Of a DNA stretch of 64,000 bases, positions 34,216 through 45,082 are shown in pieces. The stretch is from assembly GCA_003550325.1 (NCBI GenBank), contig QKWP01000040.1, positions 428,090-492,089 on the forward strand, written 5' to 3'. The notes below the pieces were generated by a model. It saw nothing but the letters and a program-made list of their open reading frames with translations, had not been told where the DNA came from and ran no database searches. Source of the stretch: Gigaspora rosea (lineage: Eukaryota; Glomeromycota; Glomeromycetes; Diversisporales; Gigasporaceae). The position numbers were made by a program, and so were the translations under genes. Each line of letters opens with the position of its first letter. Positions within the stretch are counted from its first letter, which is position 1.

Positions 34216-34316
34216 CGATTTAACCACGGGAAACCCAAAGGTGGTAAGTGATCTTCATATCGATACTACGCCACCTCGATTACCACGTGCAGTCGAGGTA
34301 CATTTCTGCGGCTCAC

Positions 34317-34580
34317 ACTATAAAAATTTTACTATCATGTGATGATCGATCGTAAATTGGCCAATAATTTGGCGTAATTTAACGTGATCAGGAAGATTCT
34401 CAAAAATTGTTATTTCCAAAAAATATGGTTAAGAACCCATCTTTTGCGCATTAACAAAAAGGTTTCCCTGAACAATTTTGCTATTAAGAGCTTTAACTAA
34501 TTTATCATAGATCCAAATCCTAATCTAAATAAATTTCCAAAAAATTTTTACTATCACATGACAAAATTTTTATGCGATAC
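34317..34580. mobile_element. MITE related to 41.44 kb
   Basis: Left ATAAAAATTTTACTATCATG; right, complemented, GCATAAAAATTTTGTCATGT. It shares TTTTGCGCATTAACAAAAA with the 41.4-kb element (CTGCGCATTATCAAAAAA). No ORF. Confidence 0.6.
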
Positions 34581-35228
34581 TGGAGAAGCTGTCTTTATGT
34601 ACGATATTATATGTTTACAGGGTGCCGGGAATAAATAATCAGCTTTCAGTTTCCTATAAATATAATTTTTCTATTGATTACTAAGCCACTTGTTATTATT
34701 TGAGTCAACAAAATCGAGTTTAACGATATTCTCAAGGTTTTCTTCGAAGATAATTATGATGATTTTATTACAAATGCAATTTGGAAAATTGGAGTGAAAC
34801 AACTATTGGAGCTAACACTTATTTCGAAGGTTTCGAGTTTTACATTGCTACGTCTCTTAATGAACTTATGCGCTAATTCTAATACTCATTATAATAAATC
34901 AAACAATAGTTTGCAACTACAATGTAAAGATTATGACGGGATTTTTAATGGTTATTTTACATACGAATTCACACTGGTTTAGATACATTTTTTACATCAA
35001 AATTTTTTTAAACTATAGTTCTAGATTAGCTTTATGCTATAATTTAGCCAATTTTGTAATAACTTTTAAAAATAATCAATTCCAATTTTATGAATAATGA
35101 TTGCAAAAACTAGATAGCTGCGCGACGTCATCGCGTAAAACCAGGAACTGAAGATCTTGGTCATGGTTTGACTTGAATGTTTAATATTATTAAGAAATAT
35201 GTAGTTTATTATCAACTCAATTAGCAAT
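34581..35228. other. No confident gene; includes a shared repeat end
   Basis: 34690-34870 has a frame (VFFEDNYDDFITNAIW) that I do not recognise. 34945-35045 is a copy of the ACGAATTCACACTGGTTTAG repeat also found at 38.3 and 60.8 kb. Confidence 0.4.
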
Positions 35229-35480
35229 ATGGGTGTTACGTATTAAAACAGCCCTTTTTTGCAATTATTCGAAAAATGAGTTTTCATTAGATTTATATAA
35301 ATTTTGACATGATTATATTTTTTTAATTATAAATGAAAGTCGATTTGCATAAAAAAATCAAGATAATTGTAAAAGAAAATTACACGAGACCGCGTAAGGC
35401 CAACACCTGTTACATTTAACCAATCAAAATCGTTAATCCGAAAATCAAAACAAATGATTAAACTCAATTATCTCAATATA
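35229..35480. mobile_element. Truncated copy of the AACAGCCC MITE
   Basis: Starts GTGTTACGTATTAAAACAGC and continues through TTTTCATTAGATTTATATAA. The distal end is missing. Confidence 0.55.
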
Positions 35481-35779
35481 AGAGAAAAAATTCAACCATT
35501 CTTTGTTGCTTTTAGTAATAATTATTTATTATATGCAGCCAACATCAGTATAGATTGATTAATTTTGTTGTGCTTGTATGTGTTGTACGTCGAAATCGAA
35601 TTTTAGTGGTTTCCAAACATCTTATGTTGCAACGAAATTCTAGACTGACTCGGTTAGATAATTCAAATGCCACTTAATAAGCAGATTAATAATTAAATTA
35701 TTAAAAAGATTAAATCGAATTCTACGTTCATACTGTAAATTTTTAAAAATGCTACAAGAATATTTATTTTTATTTCGTA

Positions 35780-37545
35780 TGCATTTGAAAGCTTACTAAA
35801 TTTCCCGATGGAAATTCTTTTAATCGACGTTGTAATGTCTTTATTTTATTATACGAGAGGATTATATTTTTATTTTAAAGCTGTTGAAGATCCATTCAAA
35901 ACAATCATTAGAAATACTAAAGATTATTAGGGCAAAACATATTCAGCTTGAAATGTTTAGTATTAACAATCAAATTTGCTGTTACATTATGCATTACTTT
36001 GTAGTTAACTTCAAGATGGTTTAAACCATGTTGGTTTTCAGAATTATGAGATATAATATGTAATTTAAACCAAATTTTAATACACACATTTTTTAATTTA
36101 TTGCAGATTTCTGAAAAGTACTATATGGTTTGCATCATTCATTAAAGAATAGGACGACTTGCACAAAAGAAATTTTTTCGATCTAGTTGTGACAAAACTA
36201 ATTCGTCGCTAATTAACTTCTTAATCAATTTCAAGTTGACTTAATTTCAATAACTAGATGAGATAAAATATTTCTTTAGTGCCTAATCCAAATTGGATAA
36301 TATTCCTTGAAAAGTTATAAGTGCGTGAGAAGTTTTACAAGCAAATTAGTGTCGCGAAAATCACCACAAATAATAAGTAAAATTCCTCGCAGAAGCAGCT
36401 GCCATTCCAATAATCACGTTTGCAATAAATAACGTAACTAGAATAAATGTAAAAAGTAAAATTGCCTCAATAACTATGGTTGCAATAATTAATGTGGCTA
36501 GAATAAATGACTAAAATATATGTTCTTCGTCAATTAAAAATAAAAATTTTATCAATTCTTAATTAACATGCGTCATTTATTACTTTTATCGATTGAAGAA
36601 TGACCTAGGTCAATTTTTGATGCATTTAGATATCAAATTTATTGTATTTAATAAAATTCAAGTTCATTAAAAAAAAACTATCAAATTTTATCATTATAAT
36701 CACGAAGTTAAACTATCGTCTTTTTGTTCATAAAAGATAAATTAGTAAAAACCTTCTTATTGATAAGCTGTATTTATATTAACAAAATAATGACTTTAAG
36801 GATTTGATTGTCTTTATTCTGTCTTTATATTCAAAAGATTTCTAGTTTTTTTGCTAAAAATTTATTATTTATTTTTATAGGCAAAGATTTCTTTATCTTA
36901 TTATATAATTTTTTTTAATTCATTTACATAAAAAAAAAAAGAAAAGAATTTCATTAAATAAATTATTACGTTTGTTAAATAATGTTTAAAAAATATTTCT
37001 TTGCAGTGAATAAATTAAGTTCGTTAAGTAGTTCTATAAACTCTTTTTTTTATAAATAAAAAATTTAAATTGTTAAATAATTTTCAAAAAAAAAGACCAA
37101 TCAAGATTATAAAGAATAAATGACTTATTAATTTTAAAATTATTAATGACATTAGTCAATTAATAATTAAATTATTAATGACATTAGTCAATTAATAATT
37201 AAATTATTAATGACATTAGTCAATTAATAATTAAATTATTAATGACATTAGTCAATTAATAATTAAATTATTAATGACATTAGTCAATTAATAATTAAAT
37301 TATTAATGACATTAGTCAATTAATAATTGATATAAATTGAGAAATAACGCAGAGCTTATATACATAAATATAATATCTGCTGATTAAATTAATTTAATGC
37401 TTCTAATTGAATATACGCTAAACGTATCGGAATCACCTTTAAGTTAGTTCGAAATTCTTTACCGATTTGAGTGGATTTAAAACATAAGCGTATTTAGAAT
37501 CAACTTATATTGATTCTAAATCTACCAAAATTCGGTTCATCGTAT
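35780..37545 (+). repeat. Segmental duplication, copy A (uninterrupted)
   Basis: Colinear with 39200-44757: shared landmarks GCATTTGAAAGCTTACTAAA, AGCTGTTGAAG, GGTTTAAACCATGTTG, TTGTGACAAA(A/C)(C/T)AATTCGTCG, CAATAATCACG and TGACATTAGTCAATTAATAA. Copy A lacks the insertions found in copy B. A weak frame (FYIKAVEAHQIQLLELLKII in copy B) resembles the tail of an F-box-family gene, so the duplicated segment may be an old gene end; I cannot confirm this. Confidence 0.8.
37142..37333. repeat. Six perfect copies of a 32-bp repeat
   Basis: Units start at 37142, 37174, 37206, 37238, 37270 and 37302, each beginning ATTAATGACATTAGTCAATT. Copy B has this block only once per segment (44025 and 44470), so the expansion happened after duplication. 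There are no spacers, so it is not a CRISPR array. Confidence 0.93.
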
Positions 37546-38284
37546 ACCGTACTTTCCGAAATTATGCACCACTCATCTATCCCAATTTTTTTAATCTCAG
37601 ATTAGCAGGAGTAATTTGGCCAAAGATCTTATTACATTTTCCGCTAATCTGATATTAAAAAATTGGTGGTACTTAATTTCGGAACGGTAGAGGGTGGTTT
37701 TGGGGTGGCAATGCAATCTAATCATAAATGGCTAACCAATTAGTTAGAAAATTACGATTATCATGCAATATGACATAAAGATTTAATTACCTGCGATCTT
37801 TTCAACGTCATGAGTTTATGCACATACATGCAAGATTGTGATATGGGCATTATTTTATAATATAGGAAAAAAGATAGAATGGTATGAAGGCAATCAATAT
37901 CAGCAATTAAACGACCATGAGAAAATGAATTACAGAATCAAGTATCGCACTTTAAAAATTAGACTACCAAATTTATGCGACACAAAATATAGAAATGTTA
38001 TATAGGATGCGGAGATGTAACATACGAAGTTTCTATATGCATTACACCCTTGCTTCATAGAGATGTGATCCGTAAATTACAATACATATAAATAAACTGC
38101 AGTTTATTTTAAAACTACAGTTTTACAATAAACTGCAGTTTATTTATTATGACAAATAGTTTATAGTTCGCACCTTTATTGCTTCGTCATATGTATTTAT
38201 CCAATGCGTAAGATGTAAGGTTTTTGCGTACGCCATTTAATTTGCAATATACCATACACTATTTGAAATCTTCAACATCACTCC
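37546..38284. other. Spacer with small inverted repeats, no gene
   Basis: 37565-37695 carries an inverted match (GTACTTTCCGAAATTATGCA / GTACTTAATTTCGGAACGGT with ATCAGATTAGC blocks), a small MITE candidate. 38092-38155 has CTGCAGTTTATTTTAAAACT-type palindromes. Confidence 0.45.
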
Positions 38285-38990
38285 ATTCCTGGTAGAACAC
38301 TATTACGGTATAGAGCTAGTCCAGAATTAATTTTTTTTAAAAAAAATACGATATAGTTTTGTCTATTAGTTAGAGGAAAAGTGAACCTAAACCAGTGTGA
38401 ATTCATATGTAAATTCGTATATGAAATTAACCTTTAAAAAATCTGATCATAATAATTAATTAATTATATAGTTGATTTTTTAGTGTTGATCACCCTAAAG
38501 TGGGTGTAAAATACCCTTATTCTGGAGACCGTACCATACTGATTTGCTAAAATCTCGTAAAAAATACCTCTGATCTGATTATTCATACTATACTGATCTG
38601 CTACAACTCTCAATATTTGGTTGATTCACGATTACTATAAAATTTTGTTACAAATCGACACACAATACTGTATGTGGTTAAAGTTGAATTGGTACTGTCA
38701 ATTGTTAATGAATTTGAATTGTGATGTCACCGATATATTAGTCTTAAAATTTTGATCACGGGTTGCATAGCCAATCAAAAAGCATTGAAGCGCTATATTA
38801 GTTTAAGCACAATGATCACAGTTTGGACATAACTATGATTTTATTGGTTGGTAGATCGACATAAAACTATGAACCACAATAATTATTATCTGGGTGGCAA
38901 AAATTCTAAAAATTTACGAAAAATGGAAAATCTAGAAATCAGTGGAGTGTAATTTTCTTAACATTTGCTAATATATTCACTATTTTTTTT
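38285..38990 (+). repeat. Dispersed repeat, inverted relative of 60.0-61.0 kb
   Basis: Shares with the complement of 60040-60990: GGTATAGAGCTAGTCCAGAA, TTTTGTCTATTAGTTAG, ACCAGTGTGAATTCATATGT, GTTGATCACCCTAAAGTGGG and, distally, GAAAAATGGAAAATCTAGAA. Non-coding. Further partial copies lie at 34.95 kb and 61.08-62.23 kb. Confidence 0.75.
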
Positions 38991-39551
38991 ATGAATCTTA
39001 TGCTTTTCTTTTTACACAGTGGTTCTCGATATAGTGGACCATTAATGCGGAGAATTATAATGGAGCCAAATTATGAATTACTATAATATCTAATATATCA
39101 TGAGAGTTTGATATTATGAAGCTTTTAATACAACGGGGCAAAGGGCCGGAATCATGGCCTCCGTTATATCGAGAACCATTATGTATCTAATTATTATTTT
39201 TTCCTAATGCATTTGAAAGCTTACTAAATTTCTTGATGGCAATCTTTTAATCAACGTCGTAAAACCTTTATTTTATTATTTGGAAGGATAATGTTTTATA
39301 TTAAAGCTGTTGAAGCCCATCAAATACAACTATTAGAACTACTAAAGATTATTGGGTCAAACACATTCAGCTTGCGAAATCTTGAAATATTAACAATCAA
39401 ATTTGCTGGTATGTCCTGCTTACAGAATATACGGCATCCATTGCTTTGTAGCTTACTTCAATATGGTTTAAACCATGTTGAATATGTGATATGATATGTA
39501 ATTTAAGCTAAATTTAATATAACTTATTGCAAATTTCTGAAAAGTACTGTA

Positions 39552-41195
39552 CTGGCGATCATAAATAATGCAGCAAAAAAAAAATTTGTTTAAACCGCAT
39601 TATTTCACGCAATTCCGACTGTATCCTTTTGGTTTTTTTTTAATTCATAAATACCATCGCATTCACATAAAAAAATTTTAGAAAGTATTAATAAAGTAAA
39701 TTTTTCGCGAGCACGAGCTTTATTTAAAATCACGTGTTCATTATTTTTGCTCATTTTGAACGCAACAAGCACAAAACAAAAAAAATTTTTATTTACATAT
39801 AAAAAAAAAACAATTTTTTTCTATTTAATTCACCCCCACTTTTACCATCTAGTATAGCCACCCCGGGCCCTAATAACGTCACAAACTCGTTCTGGCATTG
39901 AACGAATCAGGTTCGTGCAGGTTTCGACGTCGATTTGCTCCCACACCAACTGAATTTTTTCCCAGAGGTCTTTTTCACTCGAAATATTGCCGGGAAGCTT
40001 TCTCAGGCGACGGTCGACTTCAGCCCACAGGTGTTCGATCGGGTGGGATCGGGGGATGCGGGGCCACTTGAAGGTTTTTACTCTATTCCTTCTAAGCCAA
40101 AGTTTGGTCAAGGTTGCAATGGCAAGAGGCACCATCTTGTTGGAAAATTATATCCTGCACCCTAAATCAGTGATTCATCATGGTACCCAGAAGGTAGTCA
40201 TGAAGTATCAGCCGGTACAACTCATTATCCATTGTGCAGTCGATTTTACAAAACCCTCCAATGCCACGAGACGTAAAGCAACCCCAAATCATAACGGAGC
40301 TGCCCTCGTGCTTCACTTTCGGTTGTATGTGGAAGCGGTTTAACGGTTCCTCGGTATGCTTCCAGTAATATTGCTTACCATCAGACCCAAAAATTTGAAA
40401 TCTAGATTCGTCGGACCAGATTACCTTTGACCAGTCTTCGACAGACCAATCTTCGTGTTCTTTGCAAAAATCGAGACGCGCTTTTTGATAACTAGCACTT
40501 AGGAAGGGCTTTTTTCGTTTGATCCTCGACACCAAACCATGCTCCTGGAGTATACGATGTATAGTAGAGCTGAAACTTCAAGGTTTTTCTCTTCTTTTAG
40601 GTGGGAGACCACCTGCACAGCTGTAGAGCAGCATCGAGAGGCAATTAAGTTAACAATTTTTCTTTGGGTTGGTTTACCCACCGAAGGTGGGCGACCAACC
40701 CGTCCTAAATCTTCTAGCGTTCAGTTCTCAAGCCACCTTTTCTTGATACGGGAGACGGTGGAGGAGCTAATATGACGAGCCCGGCCTATAGCTCTTGTCG
40801 TGTATTCTTTTTGTAGCGAGAGCAATATTTGTGCCCTTTGGGCAGGAGTGGTATGGTTCATTTTTTTGCCGATTTGATTATCAATTAATTCTAACATTGC
40901 ACAAGATGCAAAATCAGACAAAGAAAATCTATTTTTATAATTGTGTCATGTAGTCCAGAATAAGCCACCTGATCTTCGGTAAAAACAAGCAAAAATAATG
41001 CATCACATGTTTTGTGTCACGCGCATGATTATTTACACTTTGACAGTATTAATGTTTAATAAAATTCTACTGGTAAACAGTGACACCACTCACGAATAAG
41101 AAAAACAAAAAACAAAAGGATAAATCTGGAATTGTGTGAAATAATGCGGTTTAAACAAAATTTTTTTTTTGCTGCATTATTTATGATCGCCAGTG
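39552..41195 (-). mobile_element. Tc1/mariner transposon
   Basis: Inverted ends run about 70 bp: CTGGCGATCATAAATAATGC, then an A-run, GTTTAAACCGCATTATTTCA and TATCCTTTTG. TA lies at 39550-39551 and 41196-41197. Copy A has the empty site (CTGAAAAGTACTATATGG). G+C of the transposase region is far above its surroundings, suggesting a relatively recent arrival from a less A+T-rich source. Confidence 0.85.
39842..40921 (-). pseudogene. Tc1-type transposase, frameshifted
   Basis: N-terminus (40921 down): MNHTTPAQRAQILLSLQKEY and TTRAIGRARHISSSTVSRIK, a helix-turn-helix for terminal repeat binding. The next fragment is GKPTQRKIVNLIASRCCSTA. The catalytic part (40535-40167) has VIWSDESRFQIFGSDG with the first Asp. 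FQQDGASCH, with the second Asp, is in a different frame at about 40129-40145. HPIEHLWAEVDRRL, with the Glu, is near 40030, giving a D-D-E order. The C-terminus ends MPERVCDVIRARGGYTRW. At least three frame changes inactivate it. Confidence 0.88.
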
Positions 41196-41438
41196 TATTC
41201 TACAATCATTTATTAAAGAATTGAACAACTTGTACAAGAAGTAATTTTTTCAATCCAGTTGTGACAAACCAATTCGTCGTTAATAAAACTTCTTGATCAA
41301 CTCCAAGTTGATTTAATTTCAATAACTATATGAGATGAAATTTTTCTTTAGCGTTTAGTCCAAATTGGTTAATATTCCTTCAAAAATTATAAATGTGCAA
41401 GAAGCCTCGCAGCAGTAGCTGTCATCCCAATAATCACG

Positions 41439-41748
41439 AGTACCCTAGTCATGGCAAAAAAAGTTCTGGTCATGTGACTATCTGTAGCAAAATTAGCCAA
41501 TAACGATTTCCAATTTGATGTAATGTAACACAATCAGAAAAATTCAAAACAAACGTTTGTTGTTTATTTCTCGACAAACTTCATAAGAAACAACCTTCTG
41601 CGCATTATCAAAAAACATTCTTTGATAGATTTTATATGTACACCACTAGTTCCAAACCATAACATAGACATTAGCCTTAATCTAATAAACTTAAAAGATT
41701 TTTATCAGCTATCACGTGATTAGAACTTTTTTGCCATGGCTAGGCACT
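41439..41748. mobile_element. 310-bp MITE with ~9-11-bp target duplication
   Basis: Ends AGTACCCTAGTCATGGCAAA and, complemented, AGTGCCTAGCCATGGCAAAA. Flanks CAATAATCACG (41428-41438) and CAATAATTACG (41749-41759) differ at one base. Copy A has a single CAATAATCACG followed directly by TTTGCAATAA. A 9-bp duplication would fit a MULE-type MITE. Confidence 0.82.
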
Positions 41749-41964
41749 CAATAATTACGTTTGCGATAATTAATGTAGCTATAATAAATGTGAAAAAACA
41801 AAATTGCATCAAAAATCACGTTTGCAATAATTAATGTAGGTATAATAAATGACTAGAATATATGTTTTGCGTTAATTAAAAATTTGTCAATTCTTAATTA
41901 ACATGTGTCATTTATAAATTTTTGCCGATTGAAGATTGGCCTAGGTCAATTTTTAATATATTTA

Positions 41965-42662
41965 ATTATAGCACAGCCACTATTGATCATGAGTATTATA
42001 CTATTTATGTTATAAATCACTTTCTTTTTATTTTGTCATTCATGCTTGTTATTTTGTATGATGCAGACGTTATACTATGTTGCATTATACGAATTAAAGG
42101 AGTTTAAAAAAGATAAATAGTATAATTTATGATCAATGACCACTGTATTATAATACCAATATAGCATGATAATTCTGAGATACACCACATTTGATACAAC
42201 GATAATTTTTTGATTATTCAGAAAATGCCGCTTCACAGCATTCTCTGATCAAAAAAATTATCATTGTACCAACGTGATGTTATCTCATATTATCATACTA
42301 TATTATATATAGTATGATAATATGAGATAACATCATGTTGGTACATGATAATTTTTTTGATCAGAGAATGCTGCGAAGCGGCATTTTCTGAATAATCAAA
42401 AAAATTATCGTTGCATCAATGTGATGTATCTCAGAATTATCATGCTATATTGGTATTATAGTATGATGGTCATTGATCATAAACTATACTATTTATGTGT
42501 TTTTAAAACTCCTTTAATTCGTACAGTGCAACATAACAGATAATATAAAGTATGGATGATGTATTATCGTGCAAAATAACAATCATGAATGACAAAATAA
42601 AAAGAAAGTGATTTATAACATAAATAGTATAATACTCATGATCAATAGTGGCCGTGCTATAA
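41965..42662. repeat. 698-bp near-perfect palindrome (foldback element)
   Basis: Arms about 41965-42303 and 42307-42662 pair around a 3-nt loop at 42304-42306. The outer ends are ATTATAGCACAGCCACTATT and, complemented, ATTATAGCACGGCCACTATT. Within each arm is a secondary hairpin (TGATTATTCAGAAAATGCCG ... CATTCTCTGATCA). The right arm is slightly longer owing to a small indel. Copy A lacks it. No real ORF; the target duplication is unclear. Confidence 0.9.
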
Positions 42663-42941
42663 TTTATAAATATCTAATTTATTGTATTTAATAAAATTCA
42701 AGTTAATTAAAAAAAATCAATCAAAAATTATCATTATCTTTTTGTTCATAAAAGATAAATTAGTCACATTGATAAGTCGCATTTATGTTAACAAAATAAT
42801 GACTTCAAGAATACTCTTTATACTCTTATTATATAACCTTTAATGTTAATTCATTAATGTAAAAAAAGTGATGTTTATTTTTTTTAAAAATAAAGAAAAG
42901 AAAAAAGGTCATTAGATAAATTATTACGTTCTAATTTTTAT

Positions 42942-43814
42942 TTTTATTTATTTGTTTTTTTCGCTTTTATAACTGAGACCCTGCTCTTTGTCCTCTATTA
43001 AGTTTTAATATTATTACATGCATAAGAGAATAATACAGCTTAACTTTCCAGAACAAACAACTCAGACTTCACGATAAGCCTTCCATTACCTTTAGTGAGC
43101 ACCCGAGGCCCAAAATTAGCTGCAAGTTATTTCACAATAACGTACAGACGCAAAAATAAAAATTGTTAACAACAATAACCTGCCCTACACTCGGGCCCAG
43201 GTCCCTGTATGTTAAACAAAAAGCAGTCATATGATCCGGACTGCTTGTATATGTAAAACTTCTAGAATCTTCGTCCAGTAGTTTCTCCAAAATTCTTGCA
43301 CATCTTTCCACGTTACTTGTTTCCAAGCCACTCTTGATGATTGTATCCAATATGGTAGGTGCCTTTCATTTTTGGGAGCAGTAAACACTGCAGATCTTTT
43401 GGAGGGGGTATGCCAAAATGCCCACTTTTTGAAAATTTCCTATGAACCAACAACACCAAACAAAATTCCCTTGTAACTTTAGTAAGGACGGTAGTTCTTC
43501 CCGTATAGTCTGAAGTCCATCAGAGAGCTGCCAAGTACTTCTTGACTTGTGGTGAGTGATAAACTCTAAGCTTGTCAGCAGGTAGTCTATGAACTTTACC
43601 TCTAAACAACAAGTGCCAGTTTTGTGGCGAGTAACAAACTCTAAAGCCATTAGCAGATACTCAGTTAACTGTATCCTAAATAATAGCTGCCAAGTTGCAT
43701 GTTTTTTGTTGGGTTTTCAACTGTTTCTTTAAGACTTTACTTCTGAAGTGTTAGCGTAATTGTTGGTACAAGGGATCAGCGGATAGAGTTACAGAAGATC
43801 GGCGTCTATAATCT
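42942..43814 (-). mobile_element. 5'-truncated retroposon with 14-bp target duplication
   Basis: GTTCTAATTTTTAT is duplicated at 42928-42941 and 43815-43828. Read on the minus strand, the insert ends in an A-rich tail (AAAAAAACAAATAAATAAAA...), so it was reverse transcribed from an RNA. Copy A has no insert. Its coding remnant is described separately. Confidence 0.83.
43130..43650 (-). pseudogene. Coding remnant in the retroposon, family unknown
   Basis: Minus-strand frames: 43650 down starts MALEFVTRHKTGTCCLEVKF with a near repeat of the motif (LEFVTRHKTG, LEFITHHKSR). A shifted frame gives FKKWAFWHTPSKRSAVF, shared with 8.55 kb, and continues through HLPYWIQSSRVAWKQVTW and KDVQEFWRNYWTKILEVL before a stop. 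I do not recognise the family. It may be a LINE or a retrocopied host gene. Confidence 0.5.
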
Positions 43815-43859
43815 GTTCTAATTTTTATAAAGTATTTGCATTGGATAAATTATTAATTT

Positions 43860-44757
43860 GGATAAATTATTAATTTGTTAAATAATTCTATAAGCTCTTT
43901 TTCTTTTTTGTAAATAAATATTTTAAATTTTTAAATAAAATCAAGATTATAAAGAATAAATGACTTATTAATTTTATACCGATTGCAAAAATGACGCATA
44001 TTTATTTTCAAATTTACTAATGACATTAGTCAATTAATAATTGACATAAATTGAGAATGACACAGAAATTGTATATATAAACATCATAGCTGCTGATTAA
44101 ATTAATTTAATATTTTTAATTGAATATATGCACTAAATGGATTCGGAATCCCCTTTACACTGTTAAGTTAGTTCGAAATTCTTTATCGATTTGAGTGAAT
44201 TTAAAATTTCGTTTTAACATAAGTGTATTTAAAATTAATATATATTAATTCTAAATCTACCAAGATTCTATTCCAACGTACAACAATAATAATAAAGTTA
44301 AATGCAGTGGATAAATTATTAATTTCGTTAAGTAGTTCTATAAGCTCTTTTTCTTTTTCGTAAATAAAATATTTTAAATTTTTAAATAAAATCAAGATTA
44401 TAAAGAATAAATGACTTTATTAATTTTATACCGATTGCAAAAATGACGCATATTATTTTCAAATTTACTAATGACATTAGTCAATTAATAATTGACATAA
44501 ATTGAGAATGACACAGAAATTATATATATAAATATCATAGCTGCTGATTAAATTAATTTAATATTTTAATTGAATATGCACTAAGTGGATTCGGAATCCA
44601 CTTTACACTATTAAGTTAGTTCGAAATTCTTTATCGATTTGAGTGAATTTAAAATTTCGTTTTAACATAAGTGTATTTAAAATTAACATATATTAATTCT
44701 AAATCTACCAAGATTCTATTCCAACGTACAACAATAATAATAAAGTTAAATTTAATA
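43860..44757 (+). repeat. 450-bp tandem duplication at the end of copy B
   Basis: Segments starting GGATAAATTATTAATTT near 43860 and 44309 are close to identical through CTACCAAGATTCTATTCCAA and ACAATAATAATAAAGTTAAA. Each contains one TGACATTAGTCAATTAATAA block. Confidence 0.85.
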
Positions 44758-44876
44758 ATTTAATATTTATGAATTAAAAAGCTTTTCTAATGCCATAATA
44801 ATTTTATTAGTCATTTTTATTGGTTCAAAAAAGTAGTTACATATAGGTTACAAAAACAAATCTATAATTTGCCATA

Positions 44877-45071
44877 CAGTCCAACCTCTCTATAATCACA
44901 CCGTCGGGATCATAGTAACTTTTCTTAAACATGTGCTTATGTAGAGTTTGTGCTTATATAAAGGATTTTTTTCTATATGCTTATAATAGCTGGTTTTACA
45001 ATAGATGTGATCATAAGGAGAATATTTATATGATGTGCTTATATGAGGGTGACTAAAGGGAGGTACTACCG
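44877..45071. mobile_element. 195-bp pogo/Tigger-like MITE next to the Sel1 gene
   Basis: Left CAGTCCAACCTCTCTATAAT; right, complemented, CGGTAGTACCTCCCTTTAGT; TA flanks both sides (44875-44876 and 45072-45073). It ends 11 bp beyond the Sel1 stop codon, so it is likely transcribed in the 3' UTR and may supply the poly(A) site. Confidence 0.65.
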
Positions 45072-45082
45072 TATGTACAATT

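Larger units (their letters stand above)
39200..44757 (+). repeat. Segmental duplication, copy B (interrupted)
   Basis: The same segment as 35780-37545, expanded from about 1.8 to 5.6 kb by a Tc1 element, a MITE, a 698-bp palindrome, a retroposon and a tandem duplication of its last 450 bp (see separate entries). Flanking sequence resumes at the matching base of copy A after each insertion. Confidence 0.8.

Noticed and set aside
34016-34342. Isoleucine/threonine-rich ORF
   Set aside because: It is the 9-12-nt minisatellite read in frame; no conserved sequence.
37142-37333. CRISPR-like array
   Set aside because: Perfect 32-bp repeats with no spacers, in a eukaryotic context.
39935-40775. Plus-strand ORFs opposite the Tc1 transposase
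   Set aside because: They mirror the transposase coding region on the other strand and show no domain.
41922-42107. ORF in the left arm of the 698-bp palindrome
   Set aside because: Chance frame in a hairpin; no partner, domain or start context.
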